Positions 18,954-25,896 of a stretch of 64,000 nucleotides of DNA are shown in pieces; within the stretch, counting starts at the first letter, position 1, and every line of letters starts with the position of its first letter. The stretch is from Defluviimonas aquaemixtae (GTDB lineage Bacteria > Pseudomonadota > Alphaproteobacteria > Rhodobacterales > Rhodobacteraceae), in assembly GCF_900302475.1 (NCBI RefSeq), contig NZ_OMOQ01000001.1:558001-622000 (forward strand), read 5' to 3'. The notes under the pieces are model-generated. The model was not told the origin of the DNA. It saw only the letters and a program-made list of their open reading frames with translations, and ran no database searches. The translations under genes were made by a program, and so were the position numbers.

Positions 18954-19423
18954 GCGATGACGCCGCCGTCGCGGTGATACGACGAATACGGCCAATCCTC
19001 GGGCCGCTCGACATATCCGTGCTTCACCGGATTGATCCAACAATAACGGACATGTGCTTGGTAATCCGCCTCGTCGCGGATGTGGTGTTCCCAAAACCGC
19101 CGCTGCCATATCCCGTGCTCGCGGCGCGCCTCATGGCTGCGCCGGCGCTCGACGATCGGCATTGCGCGCGAAAACCGCGCCTTGATGATGCTCCATCGTG
19201 TCGAAAAGTCCCGGTCGCCCACCGGCAATGTCCACAGGCAATGCATGTGATCCGGCAAGGTGACCCATGCGTCGATGGCAAACGGGCGTTCCGCGCGTGT
19301 TGCCCGCACGGCATCGCGCAAGGCCCCGACCTCCCGGACGAGGGCGTCCGAGCTTCGGTCGGCGAGCGCCACGGTGAAGAACACCGTCGCTCCGGGAACC
19401 CTGGGGCGGAGGTAACGGGACAT
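18950..19423 (-). CDS. REP-associated tyrosine transposase (RAYT)
   Basis: This 157-residue Y1-type HUH transposase contains the metal-binding His-x-His motif in LPDHMHCLWTLP. Typical RAYT blocks follow: FSTRWSIIKARFSRA, GIWQRRFWEHHIRDEADYQAHVRYCWINPVKHG (catalytic Tyr within) and PEDWPYSSYHR. RAYTs cleave single-stranded REP hairpins at a GTAG tetranucleotide and mobilise or maintain them. REP palindromes flank the gene on both sides. The frame is intact, so the protein may be active. Confidence 0.93.
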   Translation of the reverse strand: MSRYLRPRVPGATVFFTVALADRSSDALVREVGALRDAVRATRAERPFAIDAWVTLPDHMHCLWTLPVGDRDFSTRWSIIKARFSRAMPIVERRRSHEARREHGIWQRRFWEHHIRDEADYQAHVRYCWINPVKHGYVERPEDWPYSSYHRDGGVIA

Positions 19424-19819
19424 TGCCCGATCATCGGGTGTCGATGGTTACTGCCGCGTTAATGACCGCTCCCGCTCAGCAAGCGTAGGGTGCGTGGTTC
19501 CGCGCTCTGGCGCGGGTTCACCCACCGTTCTCCGAACCCAACCACCGGCCCGGTCCAACTGACCGGGCAGCGCCCGACCGTTCGGCGGGTGTGTGGCCCA
19601 CGCCACTGGCGCGACGGTCCCGCCTCACCCCACGGGGCGGGCGCTTCTCGCCCTCCCCGCCGGGCCGGGCGCCGCCCTCCGCCGCTCCCCAATCCGTAAC
19701 CAAATCCCGAACGCACGGCCCGCCCGTGTAGCTACGGAGTTCCTACGCTTGTCCTACGCGGACCCGACGCATGTCAGACGCCCCGTGACAGCGCCGCCGG
19801 AATCCCGCACTCTCGCCCA
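19424..19819. other. Intergenic region holding a REP copy
   Basis: About 400 bases between the RAYT gene and the DUF1810 gene. The REP-like palindrome at 19485-19526 is the only clear element. The rest is C+G-rich low-complexity sequence whose open frames (such as 19459-19716 minus) encode Gly/Arg-rich peptides with no ribosome binding site, so I see no gene. Confidence 0.45.
19485..19526 (+). repeat. REP-like imperfect palindrome upstream of the RAYT gene
   Basis: GTAGGGTGCG is followed by an imperfect palindrome with core CGCGC-TCTG-GCGCG and outer arms GGTG/CACC. It shares the GTAGGGTGCG foot with the REP pair on the other side of the RAYT gene. Confidence 0.6.
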
Positions 19820-20230
19820 ATGGCCGACCTCGCCCGCTTCCACGACGCCCAGGAAACCACCTGGGACACCGCGCTGGCGGAGCTGACAGCGGGCCGCAAG
19901 CGGAGCCACTGGATGTGGTTCATCTTCCCCCAGCTCGCCGCGCTCGGGCGTTCACCCACCGCGAAACATTATGGAATTTCCGGCTTGTCGGAGGCGCGGG
20001 CCTACCTTGCGGACCCAACCCTTGGCCCCCGGCTCCACGAGGCAGCCCGCGCCCTCCTTCTCCACCCCGCCGACACCCCCGAGGCCATTTTCGGCCCCGT
20101 CGACGCGCTGAAGCTGCGTTCCTCCGCCACGCTCTTCCGCGCGGCCGGCGGAGGTCCAGAATTCCAAGCGATTCTGGACACTTACTACGACGGCACGGCC
20201 TGCCCCCTGACCGAGCTTGCGCTCGCCTGA
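19820..20230 (+). CDS. DUF1810 family protein
   Basis: This 136-residue cytoplasmic protein matches DUF1810 (COG5579). The N-terminal block RFHDAQETTWDTALAELTAGRKRSHWMWFIFPQL with its invariant Ser-His-Trp-Met-Trp is diagnostic. KHYGISGLSEARAYL and IFGPVDALKLRSSATLF are the other conserved blocks. The biochemical role is not established. The gene ends just before the convergent small gene at 20237. Confidence 0.9.
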   Translation: MADLARFHDAQETTWDTALAELTAGRKRSHWMWFIFPQLAALGRSPTAKHYGISGLSEARAYLADPTLGPRLHEAARALLLHPADTPEAIFGPVDALKLRSSATLFRAAGGGPEFQAILDTYYDGTACPLTELALA

Positions 20231-20236
20231 CGCCCT

Positions 20237-20497
20237 TTATTCCGCTGCGATCGTGCCGGCCGCGCCCATCTCCATCACCTCGACGGAGACGACGTAGGGC
20301 TCCGTCCCAACCCGCGCCGCGATCGCCCCGATCGACGGCGGATGGTCGAAGACCAGCCGCTGCACGTCGCGCCCGTCGCGCGTGACCTGGACGATGAAGC
20401 GCCGCGCCGGCCCCTCTGGCTTGGTCTTTCCCGCGTCGGTCCCCAGCTTGCGCCGCAGCCGGCCGATGAAGTCGTTGTTCTCCATGATCGCTGTCAT
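20237..20497 (-). CDS. Small hypothetical protein, paralogue of the 21874-22158 gene
   Basis: This 86-residue protein has no signal peptide. After a basic N-terminus (FIGRLRRKLGTDAGK), a compact alpha/beta segment reads RFIVQVTRDGRDVQRLVFDHPPSIGAIAARVG and EPYVVSVEVMEMG, ending AAE. The pattern (two strands around a DG turn, a Pro-Ser/Thr-hydrophobic-Gly helix, R-x-G, then a V-V strand) recurs in the gene at 21874-22158. I do not recognise the family. ATG 20497 has GGGAG upstream; GTG 20506 is an alternative. Confidence 0.65.
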   Translation of the reverse strand: MTAIMENNDFIGRLRRKLGTDAGKTKPEGPARRFIVQVTRDGRDVQRLVFDHPPSIGAIAARVGTEPYVVSVEVMEMGAAGTIAAE

Positions 20498-20674
20498 CTC
20501 ACCCACTCCCGATGACCCGTTACCCTTGTCACGGCATCATGGTGCCGACGATCCGGAAATGTGGCAAGTTTGCGGCAAAATTGGCCGGAAATTCCGGCAT
20601 CCAGTCGCCCGTTCGGAAATGATCGCAGGGGTTCGCGGCGCATTGTTCACGGCATCGACGAATCTGGTCCGATC

Positions 20675-21325
20675 CTAGCCCTGCCAGTGCGAGATTCGGA
20701 CGTCGTCCATCCAGTAGCCCGTAGGACCCGTGGCGTTGAGAAGCTGGACCGCGATCCCGACATGGGACCCGGGAAAGTCGTCTGCGTCGGGAAAGGCGCC
20801 CGCGACGCCGCCGCCGCTGTCGGCCGCGCCCGAGAGGCTCACACCCCATTGATCGGTGACGGGATTGAGGCTCACGAAGACCGCGTGTTCGCCCGTGCCG
20901 GAATAGCTGCCGATCGAGTTGCCGTTGGCGTAGACGAGCCCCTGCTCGAAATTGAGCCTCAGCGGGAATTTGTCGAAATCGACCCAGATGTTGATCTCGA
21001 CCTGGGCGCCGCTGCCCATGCGGCCCGACCACGACAGGAAGACCGGCTTCGTCTGGTCGAAGATCGGCGCGGCGTACATGATCACGCGAGGCGCAGTGCG
21101 GCTGCTCGGCCCGTCGATCCTGAGCGACTGCTCGCCCTCAAGCGGCAGCGCGGTCGTGACGCTGACCGCGCCCGGGCCTTCGGCGAAGGTGAGCGAGTCG
21201 GCGGGCGCGCCGGCCGGATTGGCAAGCGGCGCGCTGCCGGCCGGATCAGCCTCAAAGTCGTCCCTGAAGATCGCCGTGCAGGCGGTTAGCGCGACGGGCA
21301 GCAGAAATGATGCGTAGCGCGGCAT
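20675..21325 (-). CDS. Lipoprotein with probable concanavalin-like beta-sandwich
   Basis: This 216-residue protein begins with a lipobox signal (MPRYASFLLPVALTAC, cleavage before Cys16), so it should be lipid-anchored. The body contains FRDDFEADPAG near the start and ends GYWMDDVRISHWQ. This beginning and end are common in secreted LamG/glycosyl-hydrolase-associated jelly-roll domains, suggesting carbohydrate or surface binding. No catalytic residues are recognisable. It sits among small hypothetical genes in an accessory stretch. Confidence 0.75.
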   Translation of the reverse strand: MPRYASFLLPVALTACTAIFRDDFEADPAGSAPLANPAGAPADSLTFAEGPGAVSVTTALPLEGEQSLRIDGPSSRTAPRVIMYAAPIFDQTKPVFLSWSGRMGSGAQVEINIWVDFDKFPLRLNFEQGLVYANGNSIGSYSGTGEHAVFVSLNPVTDQWGVSLSGAADSGGGVAGAFPDADDFPGSHVGIAVQLLNATGPTGYWMDDVRISHWQG

Positions 21326-21384
21326 GGATCAGTCCTTTCGTGCGGGCCGGCGCGGGGGGCGCGATCCCGTGCCCAGCCGGCGCG

Positions 21385-21666
21385 TCAGAGAAGAGACAAC
21401 CGCTCCCCGTTTCTGAGTGCGCGGATAAGGCCGGGATGGTCCTCTTCCCAGCTCTTGAAGCGGCGGTAGGCGGATCGGTCGAGGGCGGCGCGGCGTGGGC
21501 CATTCGCCAGCCCGAACTCGGCGCGTTCCTCATCGGACAGGAAGCGGATCTTGACCGTCTCGTAGGCCTCGGCACAACGTGCAATGTCGGCCGCCGCCAG
21601 CCGGCCGTTGATCGCGGCCTGGTCGCAGGCGTAGTAAAACGCCATAACACCGAAAAAATCGCTCAT
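21385..21666 (-). CDS. Small hypothetical protein
   Basis: This 93-residue cytoplasmic protein begins MSDFFGVMAFYYACDQAAINGRL. A helical, charged body follows (ARCAEAYETVKIRFLSDEER ... RRFKSWEEDHPGLIRALRNGERLSL). GGGG lies at good spacing before ATG 21666, and third-position G/C bias supports coding. I recognise no family. It lies between the lipoprotein gene and a paralogue of the 20237 gene, all on the minus strand. Confidence 0.6.
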   Translation of the reverse strand: MSDFFGVMAFYYACDQAAINGRLAAADIARCAEAYETVKIRFLSDEERAEFGLANGPRRAALDRSAYRRFKSWEEDHPGLIRALRNGERLSLL

Positions 21667-21843
21667 GGCAAACCCCTTTCATGCGTGGGGTGCAAAGCGA
21701 GGCATCGAAAGTACGTCGATTAATGATTCAATTAACGCCCCGCCACCCCGGGTCGGAATCCATCCAATAAAATGGTTTTCAATGGCCAAAGTGTGAACGT
21801 TCCGGCCCTTTCGCGAAAGTCCGGAATTCCTGTAAAGCGGCCA

Positions 21844-21867
21844 CGGCCCGCGCTTACCCGCGGGCCG
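21844..21867 (-). terminator. Hairpin downstream of the 21874-22158 gene
   Basis: A 9-bp G+C stem (CGGCCCGCG/CGCGGGCCG) with a six-base loop, directly after the stop of the small minus-strand gene. It has no T-run, so it may act as a mRNA 3' stabiliser or weak terminator. Confidence 0.45.
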
Positions 21868-21873
21868 ATGCGC

Positions 21874-22158
21874 TTACTCAGCCGCCAGCGCGAGCCGCAG
21901 CCGTTCACGCAGCGGACGGCGCTTCATCGTCACTGCGACGATGTAGACGCCCGGTCCGATGCGGTCGAAGATGTCGCCGAGCGTCGGCGTATCTTCGAAG
22001 TAGACGTCGTGAGTGTTTTGTCCGTCGACTGTGATCGTCACGCAAAAATGCGCATGCCGGGAAAGCGCCCGCCGCCGCCCGTTGCGCGCGCGTTCGCTCA
22101 ACCGGCGACCTGTCTCGGTCGACAGCCGCTCGATCAGTTCATTCGAAACTGTCATCAT
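21874..22158 (-). CDS. Small hypothetical protein, paralogue of the 20237-20497 gene
   Basis: This 94-residue protein has a helical basic N-terminus (MTVSNELIERLSTETGRRLSERARNGRRR). The core is HFCVTITVDGQNTHDVYFEDTPTLGDIFDRIGPGVYIVAVTM, and it ends LALAAE. Core spacing matches the protein at 20237-20497: DG turn, F-x-D/H-x-P, hydrophobic-Gly-x-I, R-x-G, VY-x-V. The family is unknown. ATG 22158 and ATG 22155 are both possible; GGGGGG precedes them. Confidence 0.65.
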   Translation of the reverse strand: MMTVSNELIERLSTETGRRLSERARNGRRRALSRHAHFCVTITVDGQNTHDVYFEDTPTLGDIFDRIGPGVYIVAVTMKRRPLRERLRLALAAE

Positions 22159-22449
22159 GCCCCCCTGCGCGATCCCGTGAGGGCAGGTCCGCGCGGTTCT
22201 AGTTAGAAACAGGAAACTCGTGCTGTACAGAGCCGCCCACCAGCAGCAATTCGGTGCTAAATTGCCCTGTCCGATCGGTCAACCGGCGCGGAAAGGAGGT
22301 TTAGATCCACGCCGGAAATTTGCCGAAAATGCTCGGAATTCCGCCGATAGCGGCGATCGGGAGAGCGGCTTCTGGCGGCTTATTGCCGATCGCTTGTCGT
22401 GACGCAACGAAGCGTTTAGGGATGGCTCGTTGTCGGCGGAGGTGGCGCG

Positions 22450-22776
22450 ATGATGCTTTACGGCATTGCAACATGTGATTCCTGCCGCAAGGCGCTGAAG
22501 GCGATCCGTGCGGCCGGGCGCGAGGTTGCGTTTCGGGACATCCGCCAGAAACCTCTTGGGCCCAACGAGCGGCGCGAGTTTATCGATGCCTTTGGCGAGG
22601 CCCTGATCAATCGCGCCTCTGCGACGTGGCGCGGCTTGTCAGACGAGGAGCGGGCAGCGTCGCCGGACGCGCTTTTGGAGCGACACCCAACGCTCATGAA
22701 ACGGCCTGTGATCCGTAATGGACAGAGCCTGCATCTCGGTTGGAAGGCTGGCGTGCAGGAGCTTGTTCTCAAATGA
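22450..22776 (+). CDS. ArsC/Spx-like (YffB-type) thioredoxin-fold protein
   Basis: This 108-residue protein has the ArsC-like fold. The active-site motif is CDSCRK near the N-terminus (YGIATCDSCRKALKAIRA). The later blocks FRDIRQKPLGPNERREFIDAFG and LLERHPTLMKRPVIRNGQSLHLGW contain the RP-V/I loop conserved in ArsC/Spx/YffB. It may reduce arsenate or, as YffB-type proteins, act as a glutathione-dependent oxidoreductase; no ars genes are nearby, so an arsenic role is unsupported. GGAGG precedes ATG 22450/22453. Confidence 0.85.
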   Translation: MMLYGIATCDSCRKALKAIRAAGREVAFRDIRQKPLGPNERREFIDAFGEALINRASATWRGLSDEERAASPDALLERHPTLMKRPVIRNGQSLHLGWKAGVQELVLK

Positions 22777-22801
22777 AAAACGGCCTGCGGGCGCAGGCCG
22801 T
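22776..22801 (-). terminator. Rho-independent terminator of the cold-shock gene
   Basis: On the minus strand the stem ACGGCCTGC/GCAGGCCGT with loop GCCC is followed by a run of five T. It lies 22 bases past the cold-shock gene stop and may also serve the convergent ArsC-like gene. Confidence 0.85.
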
Positions 22802-22822
22802 AGGAAAGGTGCCAAAGGCGCC

Positions 22823-23029
22823 CTAGAGCAGTTTCAGATCGGACGCCGAGGAGCGGCCGTCGCGGCCGGCCTGCATCTCGAAAGCGACCTTCTGATTGTC
22901 GGCGAGGGTTTTCAACCCCGCCCGTTCGACCGCAGAGATGTGCACGAACACATCCTTGCCGCCGTCGTCGGGTGCGATAAATCCGTACCCTTTTGTCGTG
23001 TTAAACCATTTTACGGTGCCGGTGGCCAT
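22823..23029 (-). CDS. Cold-shock domain protein (CspA family)
   Basis: This 68-residue single cold-shock domain protein begins MATGTVKWFN. It contains the nucleic-acid binding motifs RNP1 (KGYGFI) and RNP2 (VFVHIS). It binds single-stranded RNA/DNA as an RNA chaperone. The start at 23029 is preferred over 23035 because GGAGG is then eight bases upstream. A rather long upstream gap (about 180 bases to the next gene) may encode the regulatory 5' leader common in csp genes. Confidence 0.95.
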   Translation of the reverse strand: MATGTVKWFNTTKGYGFIAPDDGGKDVFVHISAVERAGLKTLADNQKVAFEMQAGRDGRSSASDLKLL

Positions 23030-23208
23030 CCGCATATCCTCCGTCGCGTCGTCTTTCCCCGGGCGTGATTGCGCGGGGTCGTGCAGCCAGGTCTTCCAAG
23101 TCTTCCGGCTGCCCCGATAGCGAGGGAGCGGTAGGAAAGTCTGAATTCACGCCTGATGGATGATGAGCGATCCGGGGGAAAAATCAAGACGCATGCAACC
23201 GGTTAGCC

Positions 23209-23757
23209 CTATCGGCGCCGCCCCGACAGCATGCGGTCCAGCGACAGGGCGCCGCCGCCCAGCAGCACGAGAGTCGCGAGCAGCGCGATCCAGAGCGCCC
23301 TCTGATCGAGGATGAGCGCGCCCGACGCGGCGTCGAACCAGCGGCCGAGGTCGTCGCCCGCCACGCCATGGCCGACGATGTCAGTGGCGCTTTGGACGAC
23401 TACAAACCCGATCATGCCGAGGCTCGCGAGGCGGGTGAATAGCCCCAGTATGATCAGTGCAGGCAAGAGGAGCTCCGCCCAGGTGCCGGCGACCGCGACC
23501 GCCCAGTGAAACCATCCGAGCTGCGAAAAGTCGTAGCCCGACGCTTCGATCGTCTTGGGGAAGATCTGGATATAGGCGCCGTCGGAGGGCTGGAAGAGCC
23601 CTGCCACGCCTTCTCCGACCTTCGTGCGGGCGGAGTTCCAGAAGTAGACCAGCAGCACTCCGGCAAAGACCAGCCGGGCGATGAGCGGCACAAGCGCGGG
23701 CGCGATTCGGTCCAGTGCCTGGGCCGCGCGGTCGTAGGGCGCAATAAGGGCGTTCAC
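23209..23757 (-). CDS. DoxX-family membrane protein of the bufferin operon (GigT/BufD-like)
   Basis: This 182-residue membrane protein has about four transmembrane segments and DoxX-family character (ARLVFAGVLLVYFWNSARTK ... GTWAELLLPALIILGLFTRLASLGMIGFVVVQ). It is the last gene of the operon and overlaps bufC by four bases (ATGA). In gig-type operons (gigPABT of Cupriavidus) a DoxX protein accompanies the DUF2282, DUF692 and DUF2063 proteins, so position supports the same role, perhaps membrane electron transfer or export. The exact function is not established. Confidence 0.85.
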   Translation of the reverse strand: MNALIAPYDRAAQALDRIAPALVPLIARLVFAGVLLVYFWNSARTKVGEGVAGLFQPSDGAYIQIFPKTIEASGYDFSQLGWFHWAVAVAGTWAELLLPALIILGLFTRLASLGMIGFVVVQSATDIVGHGVAGDDLGRWFDAASGALILDQRALWIALLATLVLLGGGALSLDRMLSGRRR

Positions 23758-24497
23758 GTTGAATCTCCGGTCTTGATGTTCGCGATGGCGCCCGCGCCGA
23801 TCAGGAGCCCCAGGGTCGCCGTGACGTCGAATTCTCCGGCGCTGTCGAGCGCTTCGCCCACCGTCGAGCCGGCGATGAGGCGTTCGACGAAATCACCTGC
23901 GCCCACAGGCAGGAGGCGGGGGTCGGGATCGAATTCGGGACGCACGATCAGCACGTCCTCGGCCACCGTGGCCTTGGGTGACGGCGCGCCGCGCATATTC
24001 GCCGACCAGATCGTATGGATCGGCCAGCGCGACCGCACGAGCCGCACGGGTGGTGCAAGCTCGAACCGCGCGGAGATGAGCGCGTCGGGGGCGAGGGCAG
24101 CGAGCGCGGCGGGATCGGCGGGCTCGGCGTCGGCCGCGTGATAGGACCTGCGGACTGCAAGTTCCAGCCGGGCCATGTCGGGCAGGTAGCCCAGATGCGC
24201 GACCGGTGGAAAATGTTCGAGGAAGGTCGGCATCGCCTCGCCGTAGAACATCATCAGCGGCGAGGCCGGCGGATGGGCGCGCAGGTGTTCGCGCGCCATG
24301 GCGGCGAAGAACTCCTCGCCCACGAGCTTCAGGATGACCGGAAAGGCCTGCCTGAGCGCCTCGGTCAGCGAGACGGTGACATTGTTGCGGTAGACGTTGA
24401 AGCGGCGTCCCGCCGGGCGGCCCTGCGGGTCGGTGAGACGCGCCGGCGCCGGTCGCGCGGGGTCGAGGAGCGCGGCGCGGAACTCGGACTGGTTCAT
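23754..24497 (-). CDS. bufC: DUF2063 protein, bufferin maturation partner
   Basis: This 247-residue cytoplasmic protein matches DUF2063 (putative DNA-binding domain family, now known as partner of MNIO enzymes). The N-terminal block is FRAALLDPARPAPARL and RRFNVYRNNVTVSLTEALRQAFPVILKLVGEEFF. LEHFPPVAHLGYLPDMARLELAVRRSYHA is also typical. In characterised bufferin systems it binds the precursor and aids the DUF692 enzyme. It overlaps bufB and the DoxX gene by four bases each, indicating translational coupling. Confidence 0.9.
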   Translation of the reverse strand: MNQSEFRAALLDPARPAPARLTDPQGRPAGRRFNVYRNNVTVSLTEALRQAFPVILKLVGEEFFAAMAREHLRAHPPASPLMMFYGEAMPTFLEHFPPVAHLGYLPDMARLELAVRRSYHAADAEPADPAALAALAPDALISARFELAPPVRLVRSRWPIHTIWSANMRGAPSPKATVAEDVLIVRPEFDPDPRLLPVGAGDFVERLIAGSTVGEALDSAGEFDVTATLGLLIGAGAIANIKTGDST

Positions 24498-25348
24498 GCG
24501 GCGACCCTGTCGAGAATCCGGGCGGCGCGCGCGGCCTCATCGGCGAGGACCGGCCAGTCGGGCACGTCGTTGTCCCATTCAATGAGCGTGGGCTTCGGTC
24601 CACCGGTGCGGATCGTGTGATCGTACAGCTTCCATACCGGATCGACGACCTCGGAGCCGTGTGCGTCGATCAGCAAGGGCGCGCCGGTATCGTCGTGATC
24701 CTCGTCATGTCCGCCGAGATGGACCTCGCCAACAAGGTGATGCGGGAACTGGTCGATATAGGTGTTGGCGTCGGTCTGGCGGTTCGTCGAGGAGACGAAG
24801 ACGTTGTTGACGTCGAGGAGAAGGCCGCAGCCCGTGCGCTTGGCGATCTCGGTCAGGAAGTCGATCTCGTCCATCTCCGTTTCGGCGAATTCGACATAGA
24901 CCGAGGGATTTTCCAGCAGCATCCGCCGGCCGACATGGTCCTGCACCTGCTCAACATGCTCCGCGACGCGGGCGAGCGTTTTCTCGGTATAGGGCAAGGG
25001 CAGGAGGTCGTTCAGGAATTCGGCATCATGCGTAGACCAGGCGAGATGTTCGGAAAAGCTTGCCGGACCAAGCCAGCCGCAGAGATGCTTCAACCGGTCG
25101 AGATGGTCGCGATCGAGCGGCGTCTCGCCACCGATAGAAAGGCCCACTCCGTGCACCGAAATCGGGAAGCGCTCTGCCAGATGGCGCAACTGCGCGAGAG
25201 GACGGCCGCCGTCGCCCATGTAGTTTTCTGCGTGGATTTCAAGCCACGCGACCGGGTCTGGGGCCTCTAGAATGTTCGAGAAGTGCTGCGGCTTGTAGCC
25301 GACGCCGGGGCGGGCGGGCAGGGTCTGTCTTGCGGTCTGGTCCAGCAT
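24494..25348 (-). CDS. bufB: DUF692 multinuclear non-heme iron oxidase (MNIO), bufferin maturase
   Basis: This 284-residue TIM-barrel protein is an MNIO (DUF692). Metal-binding and active-site blocks are intact: AWLEIHAENYMG, ISVHGVGLSIGG, FSEHLAWS, LLENPSVY, GLLLDVNNVFVS, GEVHLGGH, IDAHGSEV and LIEWDNDVP. MNIO enzymes oxidise Cys residues of ribosomal peptides; in bufferin systems they convert Cys of the DUF2282 precursor to thiooxazoles using iron and oxygen. It lies between the precursor gene bufA and bufC. The start at 25348 follows the strong intergenic hairpin. Longer frames to 25648 cover bufA and are not real. Confidence 0.93.
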   Translation of the reverse strand: MLDQTARQTLPARPGVGYKPQHFSNILEAPDPVAWLEIHAENYMGDGGRPLAQLRHLAERFPISVHGVGLSIGGETPLDRDHLDRLKHLCGWLGPASFSEHLAWSTHDAEFLNDLLPLPYTEKTLARVAEHVEQVQDHVGRRMLLENPSVYVEFAETEMDEIDFLTEIAKRTGCGLLLDVNNVFVSSTNRQTDANTYIDQFPHHLVGEVHLGGHDEDHDDTGAPLLIDAHGSEVVDPVWKLYDHTIRTGGPKPTLIEWDNDVPDWPVLADEAARAARILDRVAA

Positions 25349-25369
25349 CGCGTCCCCCGATCGTCTGGA

Positions 25370-25395
25370 GCCTCTCCGGCCAAAGCCGGAGAGGC
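25370..25395 (-). promoter_or_regulatory. Strong stem-loop between bufA and bufB
   Basis: A perfect 11-bp inverted repeat (GCCTCTCCGGC / GCCGGAGAGGC) with a four-base loop lies between the bufA stop (25407) and the bufB start (25348). No T-run follows, so it is better read as an mRNA-processing or stabilising hairpin that raises precursor over enzyme expression than as a full terminator. Confidence 0.7.
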
Positions 25396-25406
25396 TCGTG
25401 TCACTG

Positions 25407-25700
25407 TCAGCCCTGCGGCAGGTCGCGGTCAAGCGCTTCGAGCGAGCCCATGCGGCCATCCGGCAGTTCCATGGTCTCGCAGGAGCCGGCCGGGACGAGC
25501 TTCCAGGCGTTGCCCTGATAGTCCACCGACGAGGTGCCGGCGCAGGTTGTGCCCGGGCCCGCGGCGCAGTCGTTCTGACCGGCCAGCGAGACGCCGAAGC
25601 ACTTCTCTTTGTCTTGCGCGGCGGCAGGCGTCGCGACATGAGCGGCAAGAGCGGCGGCGAGCGAGCCGGCGACGGCGAGGGTTTTCATGGATTGAGACAT
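25407..25700 (-). CDS. bufA: Bufferin precursor peptide (DUF2282 family)
   Basis: This 97-residue precursor has a long Sec-type signal peptide (residues 1-29, ending TPAAAQ). The core has four Cys at positions 34, 45, 53 and 74, within [32 protein letters not shown] and VPAGSCETM. This is the DUF2282 (BufA1/GigP) pattern. Such peptides are Cys-modified by the MNIO, exported, and bind copper. It is the first gene of the operon bufA-bufB-bufC-doxX and is separated from bufB by a strong hairpin. ATG 25700 is chosen for the signal peptide and upstream GGGAAA. Confidence 0.9.
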   Translation of the reverse strand: MSQSMKTLAVAGSLAAALAAHVATPAAAQDKEKCFGVSLAGQNDCAAGPGTTCAGTSSVDYQGNAWKLVPAGSCETMELPDGRMGSLEALDRDLPQG

Positions 25701-25896
25701 AGGTGTTTCCCTTGTTGAAATGTCGTGCGTCGTCAGAGCGACAGCGCAACCCTGCCAAGAGCCCTCTACAAATTCCATTCACGAACCCGTGGGCCACGGC
25801 GGCGTGATGAAATGTAACGGGCCGAACACACGTATGGGCGCCTTGTCAGTGCCGCCTGAGCGTGTGAAGTTTTCCACATAGAGCATTGATTTTCAG

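Noticed and set aside
25701..25896. An ECF sigma-factor-type promoter for bufA
   Set aside because: I looked for a GTAAC-type -35 on the minus strand as reported for some bufferin operons and found none; the GTAAC at about 25815 is on the plus strand.
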